Shown: positions 27,988 to 36,615 of the stretch, one piece after another
Numbering within the stretch: position 1 is the first letter of the stretch
Layout: each line of letters starts with the position of its first letter
NCBI RefSeq assembly: GCF_002917095.1
Contig: NZ_PQGA01000006.1
Span: 62,001 to 126,000 of the forward strand
Direction of reading: 5' to 3'
Length of the DNA: 64,000 nucleotides
DNA from: Paraburkholderia eburnea
Lineage (GTDB): Bacteria > Pseudomonadota > Gammaproteobacteria > Burkholderiales > Burkholderiaceae
Notes under the pieces: model-generated
Told to the model about the DNA's origin: nothing
What the model saw: only the letters and a program-made list of their open reading frames with translations
The model's database searches: none
Position numbers and translations under genes: made by a program

Positions 27988-28742
27988 TGAGCGCCACTGC
28001 CACGCTCTCGCCCCGCGCGAACGCCATGCCTCGCCGCGAAGCCGAAAACGAAGCCGAAATCACTGCGTCGGCGCTGGCCGTATCGGTACGCGGACTTCAA
28101 CGCCGATATGGCACACGCGTCGTGATCGATGCACTCGACCTCGATATCCGCCAAGGCGAATTCGTCGCGCTGCTGGGCGAAAGCGGCTGCGGCAAGACCA
28201 CGCTGCTGCGCTCGCTCGCGGGTCTGGACAAGCCGGATGCCGGGCAGATTCGCGCGCCCGATCGGCCGTCCGTGGTGTTTCAGGAGCATCGCCTGCTGCC
28301 GTGGGCGACGTTGTGGGAGAACGTCGCGCTCGGCCACGAATCGAGCATCGGCCGCGCGGGCGCATCCCGCGCGCTGGCCGAAGTGGGCCTGGCGGGCCGC
28401 GAGCAGGACTGGCCGCGCAATCTTTCCGGCGGTCAGGCACAACGCGTCGCTCTGGCGCGCGCGCTCGTGCGCGACCCCGCGCTGTTGTTGCTCGACGAGC
28501 CGTTTGCCGCGCTTGACGCGCTCACGCGCATCAAGATGCACGGACTCGTCAAGGAGCTGGTCGCCCGTCACTCGCCGGGTGTGCTCATCGTGACGCATGA
28601 CGTCGATGAGGCGCTGGCGCTCGCCGACCGGATTCTCGTCATGCGCGCGGGGCGCATCGCCGCTTCGTTCGAACCCAAAGACCACACGCCGCAGGCCTTG
28701 CGGCTCACGCTACTCCAGGAACTCGGCGTTCAGTCCCACTGA
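27987..28742 (+). CDS. ssuB: ABC ATPase, SsuB-like
   Basis: The 251-residue nucleotide-binding subunit has Walker A GESGCGKTT, the signature LSGGQAQRVALARALV, Walker B ALLLLDEP and LIVTHDVDEAL. The Q-loop region VVFQEHRLLPWATLWENVALG is typical of nitrate/sulfonate/taurine ATPases. It has a strong ribosome-binding site (GGGAG) inside the end of the permease gene. It powers the importer with the binding protein encoded next. Confidence 0.9.
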   Translation: MSATATLSPRANAMPRREAENEAEITASALAVSVRGLQRRYGTRVVIDALDLDIRQGEFVALLGESGCGKTTLLRSLAGLDKPDAGQIRAPDRPSVVFQEHRLLPWATLWENVALGHESSIGRAGASRALAEVGLAGREQDWPRNLSGGQAQRVALARALVRDPALLLLDEPFAALDALTRIKMHGLVKELVARHSPGVLIVTHDVDEALALADRILVMRAGRIAASFEPKDHTPQALRLTLLQELGVQSH

Positions 28743-28775
28743 GCCGCCTCCCCTGAAAACAAGAAAGGACAACGA

Positions 28776-29798
28776 ATGAATGACGCGTCACTGACTCGCC
28801 GCCGGCTTCTGCGCGCGGCGGGTGGACTGCTGGCCGGCGCGGCCGCCGCACGCCTCCTGCCCGCACAGGCAGCACAAGCGGCACAATCTGCGCAACCGCT
28901 CAAACTCACCCGCAACACCGACACGGTCCGCATCGGCTGGGGCTATGGCGCGCTGCCCGACATTGCCAAACAACGCGGGGTGTTCGAGAAAACGCTCGCG
29001 GCGAAAAACATCAAGGTCGAATGGATCGGCCCGTTTCCGAACCATGCTCCCTCGATTCAGGCCGTTGTGGGCGGCAGCGCGGATTTCGGCTTCTGGGGAT
29101 CGACGACACCCGCGCTCGCCGCCATGCTGGCCGGCTCTCCCATCGTCTTCACCGGCTTCGACGTGTATTCGCCGCGCTCCACCGCCATCATCGTGAAGAA
29201 GACAAGCGGTATCAATTCGGTGGCCGATCTTGCGGGCCGCAAGGTCGCGGTGAACCGCTCGGGGCTGGGCGAATTCCTGCTCATCGCGGCGCTGGAGAAG
29301 CATCATGTCGATCGCAGCAAGGTCGAGTTCGTCTATCTGAATCCGCCCGATGCCGCGCCGGCCTTTGCGCAAGGCCGGGTTGACGCGTGGTCGATGTGGT
29401 CGCCCGCCGTCGATATCGCGCGCTATTCGAACGACGCGAAGGACATTTTCAACGAAGGCCGCGATCTCGACTTCCTGATCGACTACAGCTCGCTCGTGAC
29501 GCGTCGCAAGTTCACGGAAGAAAACTCCGAGCTGGTGCGCGCCGTGCTCGACGCGTATTACGTGGAAGGCGCCTGGCAGTCGCAGCATCCGGCCGAATCG
29601 GAACTACTCGTGCAGCGAGAGGCGAAATATCCGGATCAGGTGCGCGACTATCTCGCAAGCCTCAAGCGCGTAAATCAGTTCCACGAGCCGGACGACGCCG
29701 CCTTCATGGCGCAGTTCCAGCGCGCGGCGGATTGGCTCGCGCAACGCAAGATCATTAACGCGCCCATCAAGGTCGCCGATTACAGCGTCAAGGTGTGA
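28776..29798 (+). CDS. ssuA: Aliphatic sulfonate ABC substrate-binding protein
   Basis: The 340-residue protein has a twin-arginine-like signal (TRRRLLRAAGGLLAGAAAARLLPA) followed by an SsuA-type binding fold: VRIGWGYGALPDIAKQRGVFE, GGSADFGFWGSTTPA, NSVADLAGRKVAVNRSGLG, GRVDAWSMWSPAVDIA. It completes the ssuCBA-like set and lies 21 bases before a flavoprotein oxygenase gene, so the imported compound is probably desulfonated by that enzyme or by the LLM enzymes encoded nearby. Confidence 0.88.
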   Translation: MNDASLTRRRLLRAAGGLLAGAAAARLLPAQAAQAAQSAQPLKLTRNTDTVRIGWGYGALPDIAKQRGVFEKTLAAKNIKVEWIGPFPNHAPSIQAVVGGSADFGFWGSTTPALAAMLAGSPIVFTGFDVYSPRSTAIIVKKTSGINSVADLAGRKVAVNRSGLGEFLLIAALEKHHVDRSKVEFVYLNPPDAAPAFAQGRVDAWSMWSPAVDIARYSNDAKDIFNEGRDLDFLIDYSSLVTRRKFTEENSELVRAVLDAYYVEGAWQSQHPAESELLVQREAKYPDQVRDYLASLKRVNQFHEPDDAAFMAQFQRAADWLAQRKIINAPIKVADYSVKV

Positions 29799-29819
29799 CG
29801 CGCGCGAACGGGAATATGT

Positions 29820-31067
29820 ATGTCTGAAATCCCCACGCAATCACTGGGCGCGGGCGCGCCCGCGCTCGTCTCGCCGTTAGCGGCGTCGCTCGGGTTCGCC
29901 GAAGCCTTCGGCGAGATCGCCGCGACGGCAGCCCGGCGCGAGCGCGAGCAGCGCCTGCCGCATGCCGAGATCGCGACGCTCAAATCACTCGGCTTTGGCG
30001 CATTGCGTCTGAGCGCCGACGATGGTGGCCACGGCGTGTCGTTGAGCGAGCTTTTCGCGCTCGCGCGCGACCTCGCCGCGGCCGATTCGAACATCGCCCA
30101 CGCCTTTCGCAATCACTTCTGGCAAGTGGAAGCCGCCCTGCAACGCCGCGACCATCCTTTCCACGCTCACGTGCTCGATCTCGCGCGCCGGCGCAAGAGC
30201 GTCGGGCTCAGCTTCGCCGACAGCGACGCGACGGCGGCGGGCGCGCGCTCGAGCCGCGTGCTGAGCCGGCTGGAATGGGACGCGCGCAGGCAGGTCTACG
30301 TGGGCTCGGGCGACAAGGTCTATGCGACCGGCAATCTCTACAACGACGCCTTCGTCGGGGTGGCAGTCGAAAGCCGCGCGAACGACACCGTGCAATACGT
30401 GCTGGAGCGCGGCGAAGGCGTCGCCACGGAAGACGACTGGCAAGGCTTCGGCCAGCGCCTCACCGGCTCGGGCACAGCGCGGTTTCGCGACGTCGTGGTG
30501 CAAGCCGCGCATGTCTATGCGTGCGACCCGCCGAAAGCGCCTGAGGCCGCACCATGGGGCTTCACTTTTCATCAGGTCTATCTCACCAACTGCATCGCCG
30601 GCATCGTGCGGCGCGTGGTGCTGGACGCGGTGGCGGTGCTGCGCACGCGGCAGCGCAACTTCTATCACGGCGAAGCCGCGCAGCCCGCCGACGAACCGGC
30701 CTTGCAGGCGTTGCTCGGACGCATACGCGCCTACGCCACGAGCATCGAAGCGACTGCGCAGCGCGCCGTGCAGGCGCTGGAACATGCCGCGCAAAAGAAC
30801 GGCACGAGCGACGAATATGCGAGCACCCTCGCCGCGACGCTGGCCGCCTCGGAAGCCAAGGTCGTGATCGACGATCTTGCGCCGCAAGTCGCCAGTTGGC
30901 TGATCGACCTCGGCTCCGGCTCGGCCGTGTCGAGCGTCGCCGCGCTGGACCGGCACTGGCGCAATATCAAGGTGATCGCCTCGCACAATCCGCGTCTCTA
31001 TAAAGAGCGGCTGCTCGGCCAGAACCTGCTGACCGGGCAGCTACCGCCTACGGGCGCGTTCTTCTGA
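29820..31067 (+). CDS. Acyl-CoA-dehydrogenase-fold flavoprotein monooxygenase (DszC/SfnB-like)
   Basis: The 415-residue protein has the acyl-CoA dehydrogenase fold (LGFGALRLSADDGGHGVSLSELF, SVGLSFADSDATAAG, SGDKVYATGNLYNDAFVGVAV). The catalytic glutamate region of true dehydrogenases is not recognisable. Members of this branch (DszC, SfnB, SfnC) are FMN-dependent oxygenases or sulfur-acquisition proteins. It is the last gene of the plus-strand ssuCBA-like operon and ends one base from the convergent LLM gene. The precise substrate is unknown. Confidence 0.75.
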   Translation: MSEIPTQSLGAGAPALVSPLAASLGFAEAFGEIAATAARREREQRLPHAEIATLKSLGFGALRLSADDGGHGVSLSELFALARDLAAADSNIAHAFRNHFWQVEAALQRRDHPFHAHVLDLARRRKSVGLSFADSDATAAGARSSRVLSRLEWDARRQVYVGSGDKVYATGNLYNDAFVGVAVESRANDTVQYVLERGEGVATEDDWQGFGQRLTGSGTARFRDVVVQAAHVYACDPPKAPEAAPWGFTFHQVYLTNCIAGIVRRVVLDAVAVLRTRQRNFYHGEAAQPADEPALQALLGRIRAYATSIEATAQRAVQALEHAAQKNGTSDEYASTLAATLAASEAKVVIDDLAPQVASWLIDLGSGSAVSSVAALDRHWRNIKVIASHNPRLYKERLLGQNLLTGQLPPTGAFF

Positions 31068-31068
31068 T

Positions 31069-32130
31069 TCAGGCCGCCAGTTCGCGGCGCACGCGCGGCA
31101 CGATCTCCTGCGCGAAGCGTCGCATGTCATCCTCGAAAGGCTGGAACTGGAGCATGAAGAGTTCGACTCCCGCGCGGTAAAAATCGGCGATGCGCCGCGC
31201 GACCGAATCGTAATCGCCCACGAGTCCCGCCGCCGTCCCTCCATTGGAGCCGACGCGCGCGGAACGGGCAAAGGTCTTGAACATCTCGACGTTCGGGTCG
31301 ATGTTGACCTGCTGCCGCTCGCGCAGCGGCTTGTCCAGCTCCGCCAGCGCGAACAGATGATCGAGATGCGCCTCGGCCTGCGCCTGGGTCTCGCGTGCAA
31401 TCACGAACGCCGATAGACCAAAGCGCAAGGCGTCCTGCCCCGCGGGCCGCGCGCGCGCCGACACGTCGGCGATCAGGCCCGCGACATCGTCGAGCGGCTG
31501 GCCGTTGATGAACCAGACGTCGCCGTGCCCGGCCACCAGCGCGCGCGCCGGCTCCGACTCGCCGCCCACATAGATGCGCGGGCGGGCGCGGAACGGATCG
31601 GCGGGCAGCAACTGATAGTCATCGATATGAAAGCGCTCGCCGTGATGGCTGACGCGCTGACCGCGCAGCAACGCATCGACGACCGTGATCCATTCGCGAC
31701 CGTAGGCGTAGCGATCGTCGTGCTCGGCAAACGGAATACCGGCGCGCTCCAGCTCCGCGCGATTCCAGGCATTCACGAGGTTGATCGCGAAGCGTCCGCC
31801 GCTGATGTGCTCGATCTGCTGCGCCATCTTCGCGAGCACGACCGGATGATAGAGAAACGGCTTGATGGCGGCGATGATTTCGATGCGCGAGGTGAGCGCC
31901 GCCAATGCCGCCGAGGCGGTCCACGCTTCCAGCTGATCGAGCGTGGGATCGTGCGGATTGACCGTATGCTGCGCGACGAGCACCGAATCGAAACCCAGAC
32001 GCTCGGCTTCGAGCACGAGCGCCTTGTTGCGCGCCCACGATGCATCGTAGGGTTCGGCGGGATCCTGCAGCGCCGCGCGGCTGCCGTGCACGAGCGCCCA
32101 GATGCCAAAACGGGGAAAAGAACGAGACAT
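31069..32130 (-). CDS. LLM flavin-dependent monooxygenase, SfnG-like
   Basis: The 353-residue TIM-barrel luciferase-like monooxygenase has the family patterns EAERLGFDSVLVAQH, HPVVLAKMAQQIEHISGGRFAINLV, FAEHDDRYAYGREW, ARPRIYVGGESEPAR and FGLSAFVIARETQAQAEAH. The last stretch resembles SfnG dimethylsulfone monooxygenase more than SsuD. It would need reduced FMN from an oxidoreductase not seen in the window. It is transcribed convergently to the ssuCBA-like operon and divergently from the SsuD-like gene at 32390. Confidence 0.78.
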   Translation of the reverse strand: MSRSFPRFGIWALVHGSRAALQDPAEPYDASWARNKALVLEAERLGFDSVLVAQHTVNPHDPTLDQLEAWTASAALAALTSRIEIIAAIKPFLYHPVVLAKMAQQIEHISGGRFAINLVNAWNRAELERAGIPFAEHDDRYAYGREWITVVDALLRGQRVSHHGERFHIDDYQLLPADPFRARPRIYVGGESEPARALVAGHGDVWFINGQPLDDVAGLIADVSARARPAGQDALRFGLSAFVIARETQAQAEAHLDHLFALAELDKPLRERQQVNIDPNVEMFKTFARSARVGSNGGTAAGLVGDYDSVARRIADFYRAGVELFMLQFQPFEDDMRRFAQEIVPRVRRELAA

Positions 32131-32310
32131 TGCGTGAAGGCGTGGAAAGGCGAAGTTAACGGGGCATCCATGCTAACGCCGCGCGTCACGCGGTCCTTCC
32201 AATATCTCCTGATATCCAAGCCACGAAAACGTATTAGCGCCCCTTCATCGGTACCATCGGCGGCACCGTCGACGGCGTGCCGGGCACGAGCCCACATGAT
32301 GCCAATGTGG

Positions 32311-32335
32311 AATATTTATACGCATTCAATATTTA
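32311..32335. promoter_or_regulatory. AT-rich direct repeat upstream of the SsuD-like gene
   Basis: AATATTTA occurs at 32311-32318 and again at 32328-32335, 17 bases apart, within the 259-base divergent region between the two LLM genes. Such spaced direct repeats suit a LysR-type activator (CysB/Cbl or the local LysR). Regulator assignment is inference. Confidence 0.4.
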
Positions 32336-32389
32336 AACTTCGCATGACTCGATGCTAGTCTTCCTGAAACCGCAAACCAGGGAGGCAGC

Positions 32390-33466
32390 ATGAGTGTTGA
32401 ATTCATCGGCATGATCCAGCAGCGCAAGGTGTCGGAAACGCACCAGGCCAGCGGCCCCGCCATCGACGTCGATTACGTCCGCGACTTTGCCCAGGCGCAC
32501 GAGCGCGCCGGCTTCGACCGCATTCTCGTGCCGCATAGCTCGACCAGCCCCGATGCCACGCTGACCATCGCCTATGCCGCGAGCGTCACCTCGCGCGTGC
32601 ACTTCATGCTCGCGCATCGTCCCGGCTTCGTCGCGCCCACGCTGGCCGCGCGCCAGATCGCCACGCTCGATCACTTTTCGGGCGGCCGTCTCGCCGTGCA
32701 CTTCATCTCGGGCGGCAGCGACACCGACCAGCGCCGCGACGGCGATTTCCTGAGCCACGACGAACGCTACGCGCGCACCGACGAATATCTCCAGGTGCTC
32801 AAGCGCGTCTGGACCGAGGACAAGCCATTCGATCACACGGGCCGCTATTACCGCTTCGAACAGGCGTTTTCCGAGGTCAAGCCGCGCCAGCAGCCACACG
32901 TGCCGATCTACTTCGGCGGCGCATCGGAGGCGGCGCTGACCGTTGCGGGCAAGCACGCCGACGTCTACGCCTTGTGGGGCGAATCGAAACAGGGCGTCGC
33001 CGACCTGATCGCCCGCGTGCGCGCCGAAGCCGCGAAGCATGGCCGCAACGTGCGCTTTTCCGTGTCGTTCCGGCCGATCCTCGCCGATACGGAAAAAGCC
33101 GCGTGGGAACGCGCAGAACATATCCTCGACGAGACGCGGCGCCTGCGCGCCGCCCAGGGTCTGGACAAGGGCGGCCCGCTCGAAAGCGAAGGCGCGCGGC
33201 GGCTGCTGGGCGCGGCCGGTGACGGCGTGCGCGCCGACGATCGCCTGTGGACGGCCGTTGCGAAGGAAATCGGCGGGCGTTCGAATTCCACGGCGCTGGT
33301 GGGCACGCCCGAGCAGGTCGCGCAGACGCTCGCGGAGTACCACGAGATCGGCGTTTCGACCTTCCTGATTCGCGGCTTCGACCCGCTTGAAGACGCCGCG
33401 GACTATGGCCGCGTGCTGATTCCGGCCACGCGGGAACTGACCAGCCGCGTGCGCGCCGCCGCCTGA
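32390..33466 (+). CDS. ssuD: SsuD-like FMNH2-dependent alkanesulfonate monooxygenase
   Basis: The 358-residue luciferase-fold enzyme has GFDRILVPHSSTSPDA, HRPGFVAPTLAARQIATLDHFSGGRLAVHFISGG, GDFLSHDERYARTDEY and the C-terminal STFLIRGFDPLEDA. These match SsuD and related enzymes that cleave alkanesulfonates to an aldehyde and sulfite using FMNH2 and O2. The start ATG has a strong GGGAGG upstream. It has a close paralogue at 40013, sharing the N-terminal MSVEFIG. It leads a plus-strand group with the aldolase-like, thiol dioxygenase and rhodanese genes. Confidence 0.85.
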   Translation: MSVEFIGMIQQRKVSETHQASGPAIDVDYVRDFAQAHERAGFDRILVPHSSTSPDATLTIAYAASVTSRVHFMLAHRPGFVAPTLAARQIATLDHFSGGRLAVHFISGGSDTDQRRDGDFLSHDERYARTDEYLQVLKRVWTEDKPFDHTGRYYRFEQAFSEVKPRQQPHVPIYFGGASEAALTVAGKHADVYALWGESKQGVADLIARVRAEAAKHGRNVRFSVSFRPILADTEKAAWERAEHILDETRRLRAAQGLDKGGPLESEGARRLLGAAGDGVRADDRLWTAVAKEIGGRSNSTALVGTPEQVAQTLAEYHEIGVSTFLIRGFDPLEDAADYGRVLIPATRELTSRVRAAA

Positions 33467-33478
33467 ACCCGCCAACGC

Positions 33479-33511
33479 CCACGAAACGTCCACGAAACGT
33501 CCACGAAAACA
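33479..33511 (+). repeat. 11-bp tandem repeat before the aldolase-like gene
   Basis: CCACGAAACGT occurs twice exactly (33479-33489, 33490-33500) and a third time imperfectly (CCACGAAAACA, 33501-33511), directly upstream of the AAGGAG ribosome-binding site of the gene at 33521. It fills nearly all of the spacer after the SsuD-like gene. Confidence 0.8.
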
Positions 33512-33520
33512 AGGAGCGAC

Positions 33521-34348
33521 ATGAGCGCGATCCTCACTGATAACCCGCGCGATACCCCGCATACCGACTTCCGGCACGCCCCCCTGCGCAAGTTCTGGTT
33601 CGACGACGAAAGCGCACCCGCGCGCACCGTGGCCGAGGAACGGCGTCATCGCCAGGCGCGCCTCGCCGGTGCGTTCCGGCTGTTTGCGCGCTATGGCTTC
33701 GATCAGGGCCTCGCCGGTCACATAACGGCGCGCGACCCCGAATGGTACGATCACTTCTGGGTCAATCCGCTGGGCCTGCATTTCGGGCGCATTCGCGTGT
33801 CCGATCTGCTGCTGGTGAACCGGCACGGCGAAATCGTCGTCGGCGACGGCCCCGTGAATCAGGCTGCTTTCGCGATCCACGCGGCGATTCACGAAGCGCA
33901 CCCCGAGATCATCGCCGCCGCGCATACGCACTCGCTTTACGGCAAGGCGTGGTCCACGCTGGGCCGCACGCTCGACCCGCTTACGCAGGATTCGTGCGCG
34001 TTCTACGAAGACCATGCGCTCTTCGACGACTTTCGCGGCGTGGTGCTCGACACCGACGAAGGCGCGCGCATCGCGCAGGCGCTCGGCAAGCGCAAGGCCG
34101 TGATCCTGAAGAATCACGGCATCCTCACGGCTGGGCCGAGCGTCGAAGCCGCGGCGTGGTGGTACATCGCGCTCGACAACGCGTGCCACGCCCAGTTGCT
34201 GGCCGAAGCCGCAGGCCAGCCGCAGCCCATTGCCCACGATATCGCCACGCTCACGCATGGCCAGGTGGGCCGCCCCGCAGGTGCGCGCCACGCGTTCGAA
34301 AGCCTCTATGCGGGGCTGGTCGAACGCGAGCCGGAGCTGCTCGACTGA
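33521..34348 (+). CDS. Class II aldolase/adducin-domain protein
   Basis: The 275-residue protein has the zinc-site pattern of class II aldolases: GLAGHITARDPE, the AAAHTHSLYGKAW histidine pair, and later ILKNHGILTAGPSVEAAAWW with the third histidine. Relatives include fuculose-phosphate aldolase and several proteins of unclear function. It has an AAGGAG ribosome-binding site and its stop shares a base with the dioxygenase start (TGATG at 34346-34350). It may process the aldehyde or hydroxy-acid product of desulfonation; this is inference. Confidence 0.82.
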   Translation: MSAILTDNPRDTPHTDFRHAPLRKFWFDDESAPARTVAEERRHRQARLAGAFRLFARYGFDQGLAGHITARDPEWYDHFWVNPLGLHFGRIRVSDLLLVNRHGEIVVGDGPVNQAAFAIHAAIHEAHPEIIAAAHTHSLYGKAWSTLGRTLDPLTQDSCAFYEDHALFDDFRGVVLDTDEGARIAQALGKRKAVILKNHGILTAGPSVEAAAWWYIALDNACHAQLLAEAAGQPQPIAHDIATLTHGQVGRPAGARHAFESLYAGLVEREPELLD

Positions 34349-34956
34349 TGGCGATCCACAAATTACGCCGCTTTGTCGGTTCGATCGCGGATCTGGCCGA
34401 TCGTCATGCGCAAGGGATTTCGCAGGAATCCGAACTGATCGATCAAGGTCTGGATGCGCTGCGCGAACTCGTGAGCGAAGACGACTGGCTACCCGACGCT
34501 TACGCCGTGCCCTCGCCCGAGCGCTATCAGCAATATCTGTTGCACGCCGACGCGCGCCAGCGCTTTAGCGTCGTCAGCTTCGTCTGGGGGCCGGGACAGC
34601 AGACGCCGGTACACGATCACACGGTCTGGGGCCTCATCGGCGTGCTGCGCGGTGCGGAATACGCGCAGCCGTACGCGCGCCATGCCGATGGCACGCTGCG
34701 CGCGCACGGCCCCGAAACGCGCCTCGAACGCGGCGCGGTGGAAGCGGTGTCGCCCACGCTCGGCGACATTCATCGCGTGCGCAACGCCTACGACGACCGC
34801 GTGTCGATCAGCATCCACGTGTATGGCGGCAACATCGGCGCGATCCGGCGCTCGACCTATCCCGCCGATGGCGCGCCAAAGCCCTTTATTTCCGGCTATT
34901 CGAACGATGTCCTCCCGAACCTCTGGGATCTCAGCAAGGAATCCATCGCCTCATGA
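34348..34956 (+). CDS. Thiol dioxygenase, probably 3-mercaptopropionate type
   Basis: The 202-residue cupin has the three iron ligands His89 and His91 (TPVHDHTVWG) and His142 (GDIHRVRN). In cysteine dioxygenases an arginine follows the conserved tyrosine by two residues (YTRNL in mammals). Here that position is Gln62 (ERYQQYLL), which in characterised bacterial enzymes goes with 3-mercaptopropionate rather than cysteine. The product would be a sulfinate that breaks down to sulfite. It is translationally coupled to both neighbours (TGATG and ATGA), linking it to the rhodanese gene. Confidence 0.82.
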   Translation: MAIHKLRRFVGSIADLADRHAQGISQESELIDQGLDALRELVSEDDWLPDAYAVPSPERYQQYLLHADARQRFSVVSFVWGPGQQTPVHDHTVWGLIGVLRGAEYAQPYARHADGTLRAHGPETRLERGAVEAVSPTLGDIHRVRNAYDDRVSISIHVYGGNIGAIRRSTYPADGAPKPFISGYSNDVLPNLWDLSKESIAS

Positions 34957-36569
34957 AGTCATTCCCCACGCGCTCGTATCAGGACGTGCGCGACGCCCTG
35001 CTCGCCCGCCGCGAAATCGCGCTGCTCGATGTGCGCGAAGAAGATCCGCACGCGCAAAGCCATCCGCTGTTCGCCGCCAATCTGCCGCTCGCGAAACTCG
35101 AACTCGATGCGTGGACGAAGCTGCCTCGCCGTGACGTGCCCATCGTGCTGCTCGACGACGGCGAGGGCTTTGCCGCGCGCGCGGCGGCCACGCTCGACGC
35201 GCTGGGCTATACCGATGTCGCGCTGCTCGAAGGCGGCCTGGCAGGCTGGATTCTCGCGGGCGGCGAGGTGTTTCGCGACGTCAACGTGCCGAGCAAGGCC
35301 TTCGGCGAATTCGTCGAGGCCGAGCGGCACACGCCTTCGCTCACCGCCGAAGAGGTCGAGGCGCTGCTCGCGGGAAATTCTGGCGGTGCGGGCGTCGTCG
35401 TGCTCGACGCGCGCCGCTTCGACGAGTATCAGACCATGAACATTCCCGGCAGCATCAGCGTGCCGGGCGCGGAGCTGGCATTGCGTGCCCGCGCGCTTGC
35501 GCCGGACCCGGCCACGCGCGTGATCGTCAATTGCGCCGGCCGCACGCGCAGCATCATCGGCACGCAGTCGCTCGTCAATGCGGGGCTGCCGAACCCGGTC
35601 GCCGCGCTACGCAACGGCACGATCGGCTGGACGCTCGCGGGGCAGACACTGGAGCATGGCGCGGCGCGCCAGTTCGACGCCGAGGCCGGACGCGATCCGG
35701 CCACGCTCGCGCAGTCGCGCGAGGCGGCGCGCGCGCTGGCCGATCGCGCGGGCGTGCGCCGCACGACGCTCGACGAAGCCGCGCGCTGGGCCGCCGATCC
35801 CGCACGGACGACCTATCGTTTCGACGTGCGCACGCCCGCCGAATACGAACGCGCGCATGCGCCGGGTTTCCAGGGGGCGCCTGGCGGCCAGCTCGTGCAG
35901 GAAACGGAGATGTTCGCGCCGGTGCGCGGCGCGCGCGTGGTGCTGTTCGACGATGACGGCGTGCGCGCCAACATGACGGCTTCGTGGCTCGCGCAGATGA
36001 ATGTCGAGGTTTATGTCGTGGAGGAAGCGAGCGCGGACGCGCTAAGCGAAACCGGCCCGTGGCGCGCGCCCAAACCCGCGCCTGAAACCAACGCGGCGAT
36101 CACGCCCGAAGCGCTCGCCGCACGCCTCGCGCAACCCGACCACGGCACGGTCATACTCGATTTCACGTCGAGCGCGAATCACGTCAAGGCCCATATCCCC
36201 GGCGCGTGGTGGACTTTGCGCTCGCACCTGGCGCCAGGTTTCGACGATCTTCGCGCCCTGCCCGACGCGAAGCGCTACGTGGCGGTCTGCATGACGAACG
36301 CACTCGCGCCGTTCGCCGCACCCGAGATCGCGGCGCTCACCGGCAAGCCGGTGGAAGTGCTCGAAGGCGGCACGGCGGCGTGGCAGCGCGCGGGCTTGCC
36401 CGTCGAGAGCGGCGACGCGCGACTCGCCTCGCCGCGCATCGACCGCTACCGCCGTCCCTACGAGGGCACCGACAACGCACGCGAAGCGATGAATGCCTAC
36501 CTCGAATGGGAATATGGCCTCGTCGAGCAACTCGGCCGCGACGGCACGCACGGCTTCTTCACGGTCTGA
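34953..36569 (+). CDS. Four-domain rhodanese-like sulfurtransferase
   Basis: The 538-residue protein contains four rhodanese repeats at about residues 5-110, 125-235, 265-365 and 382-490. Cysteines at the active-loop position occur only in the second (Cys194, VNCAGRTRS) and the fourth (Cys446, AVCMTNALA); the first and third have LLDDGEG and FDDDG instead. A conserved-looking tail (RYRRPYEGTDNAREAMNAYLEWE) follows. It overlaps the thiol dioxygenase gene by four bases. It may transfer sulfane sulfur produced during thiol or sulfonate breakdown. It converges with the LysR gene. Confidence 0.82.
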   Translation: MKSFPTRSYQDVRDALLARREIALLDVREEDPHAQSHPLFAANLPLAKLELDAWTKLPRRDVPIVLLDDGEGFAARAAATLDALGYTDVALLEGGLAGWILAGGEVFRDVNVPSKAFGEFVEAERHTPSLTAEEVEALLAGNSGGAGVVVLDARRFDEYQTMNIPGSISVPGAELALRARALAPDPATRVIVNCAGRTRSIIGTQSLVNAGLPNPVAALRNGTIGWTLAGQTLEHGAARQFDAEAGRDPATLAQSREAARALADRAGVRRTTLDEAARWAADPARTTYRFDVRTPAEYERAHAPGFQGAPGGQLVQETEMFAPVRGARVVLFDDDGVRANMTASWLAQMNVEVYVVEEASADALSETGPWRAPKPAPETNAAITPEALAARLAQPDHGTVILDFTSSANHVKAHIPGAWWTLRSHLAPGFDDLRALPDAKRYVAVCMTNALAPFAAPEIAALTGKPVEVLEGGTAAWQRAGLPVESGDARLASPRIDRYRRPYEGTDNAREAMNAYLEWEYGLVEQLGRDGTHGFFTV

Positions 36570-36615
36570 ACGCCACGGCGTCGGGCGCGCGGTACATCGG
36601 CCAACATCGGTTCGC

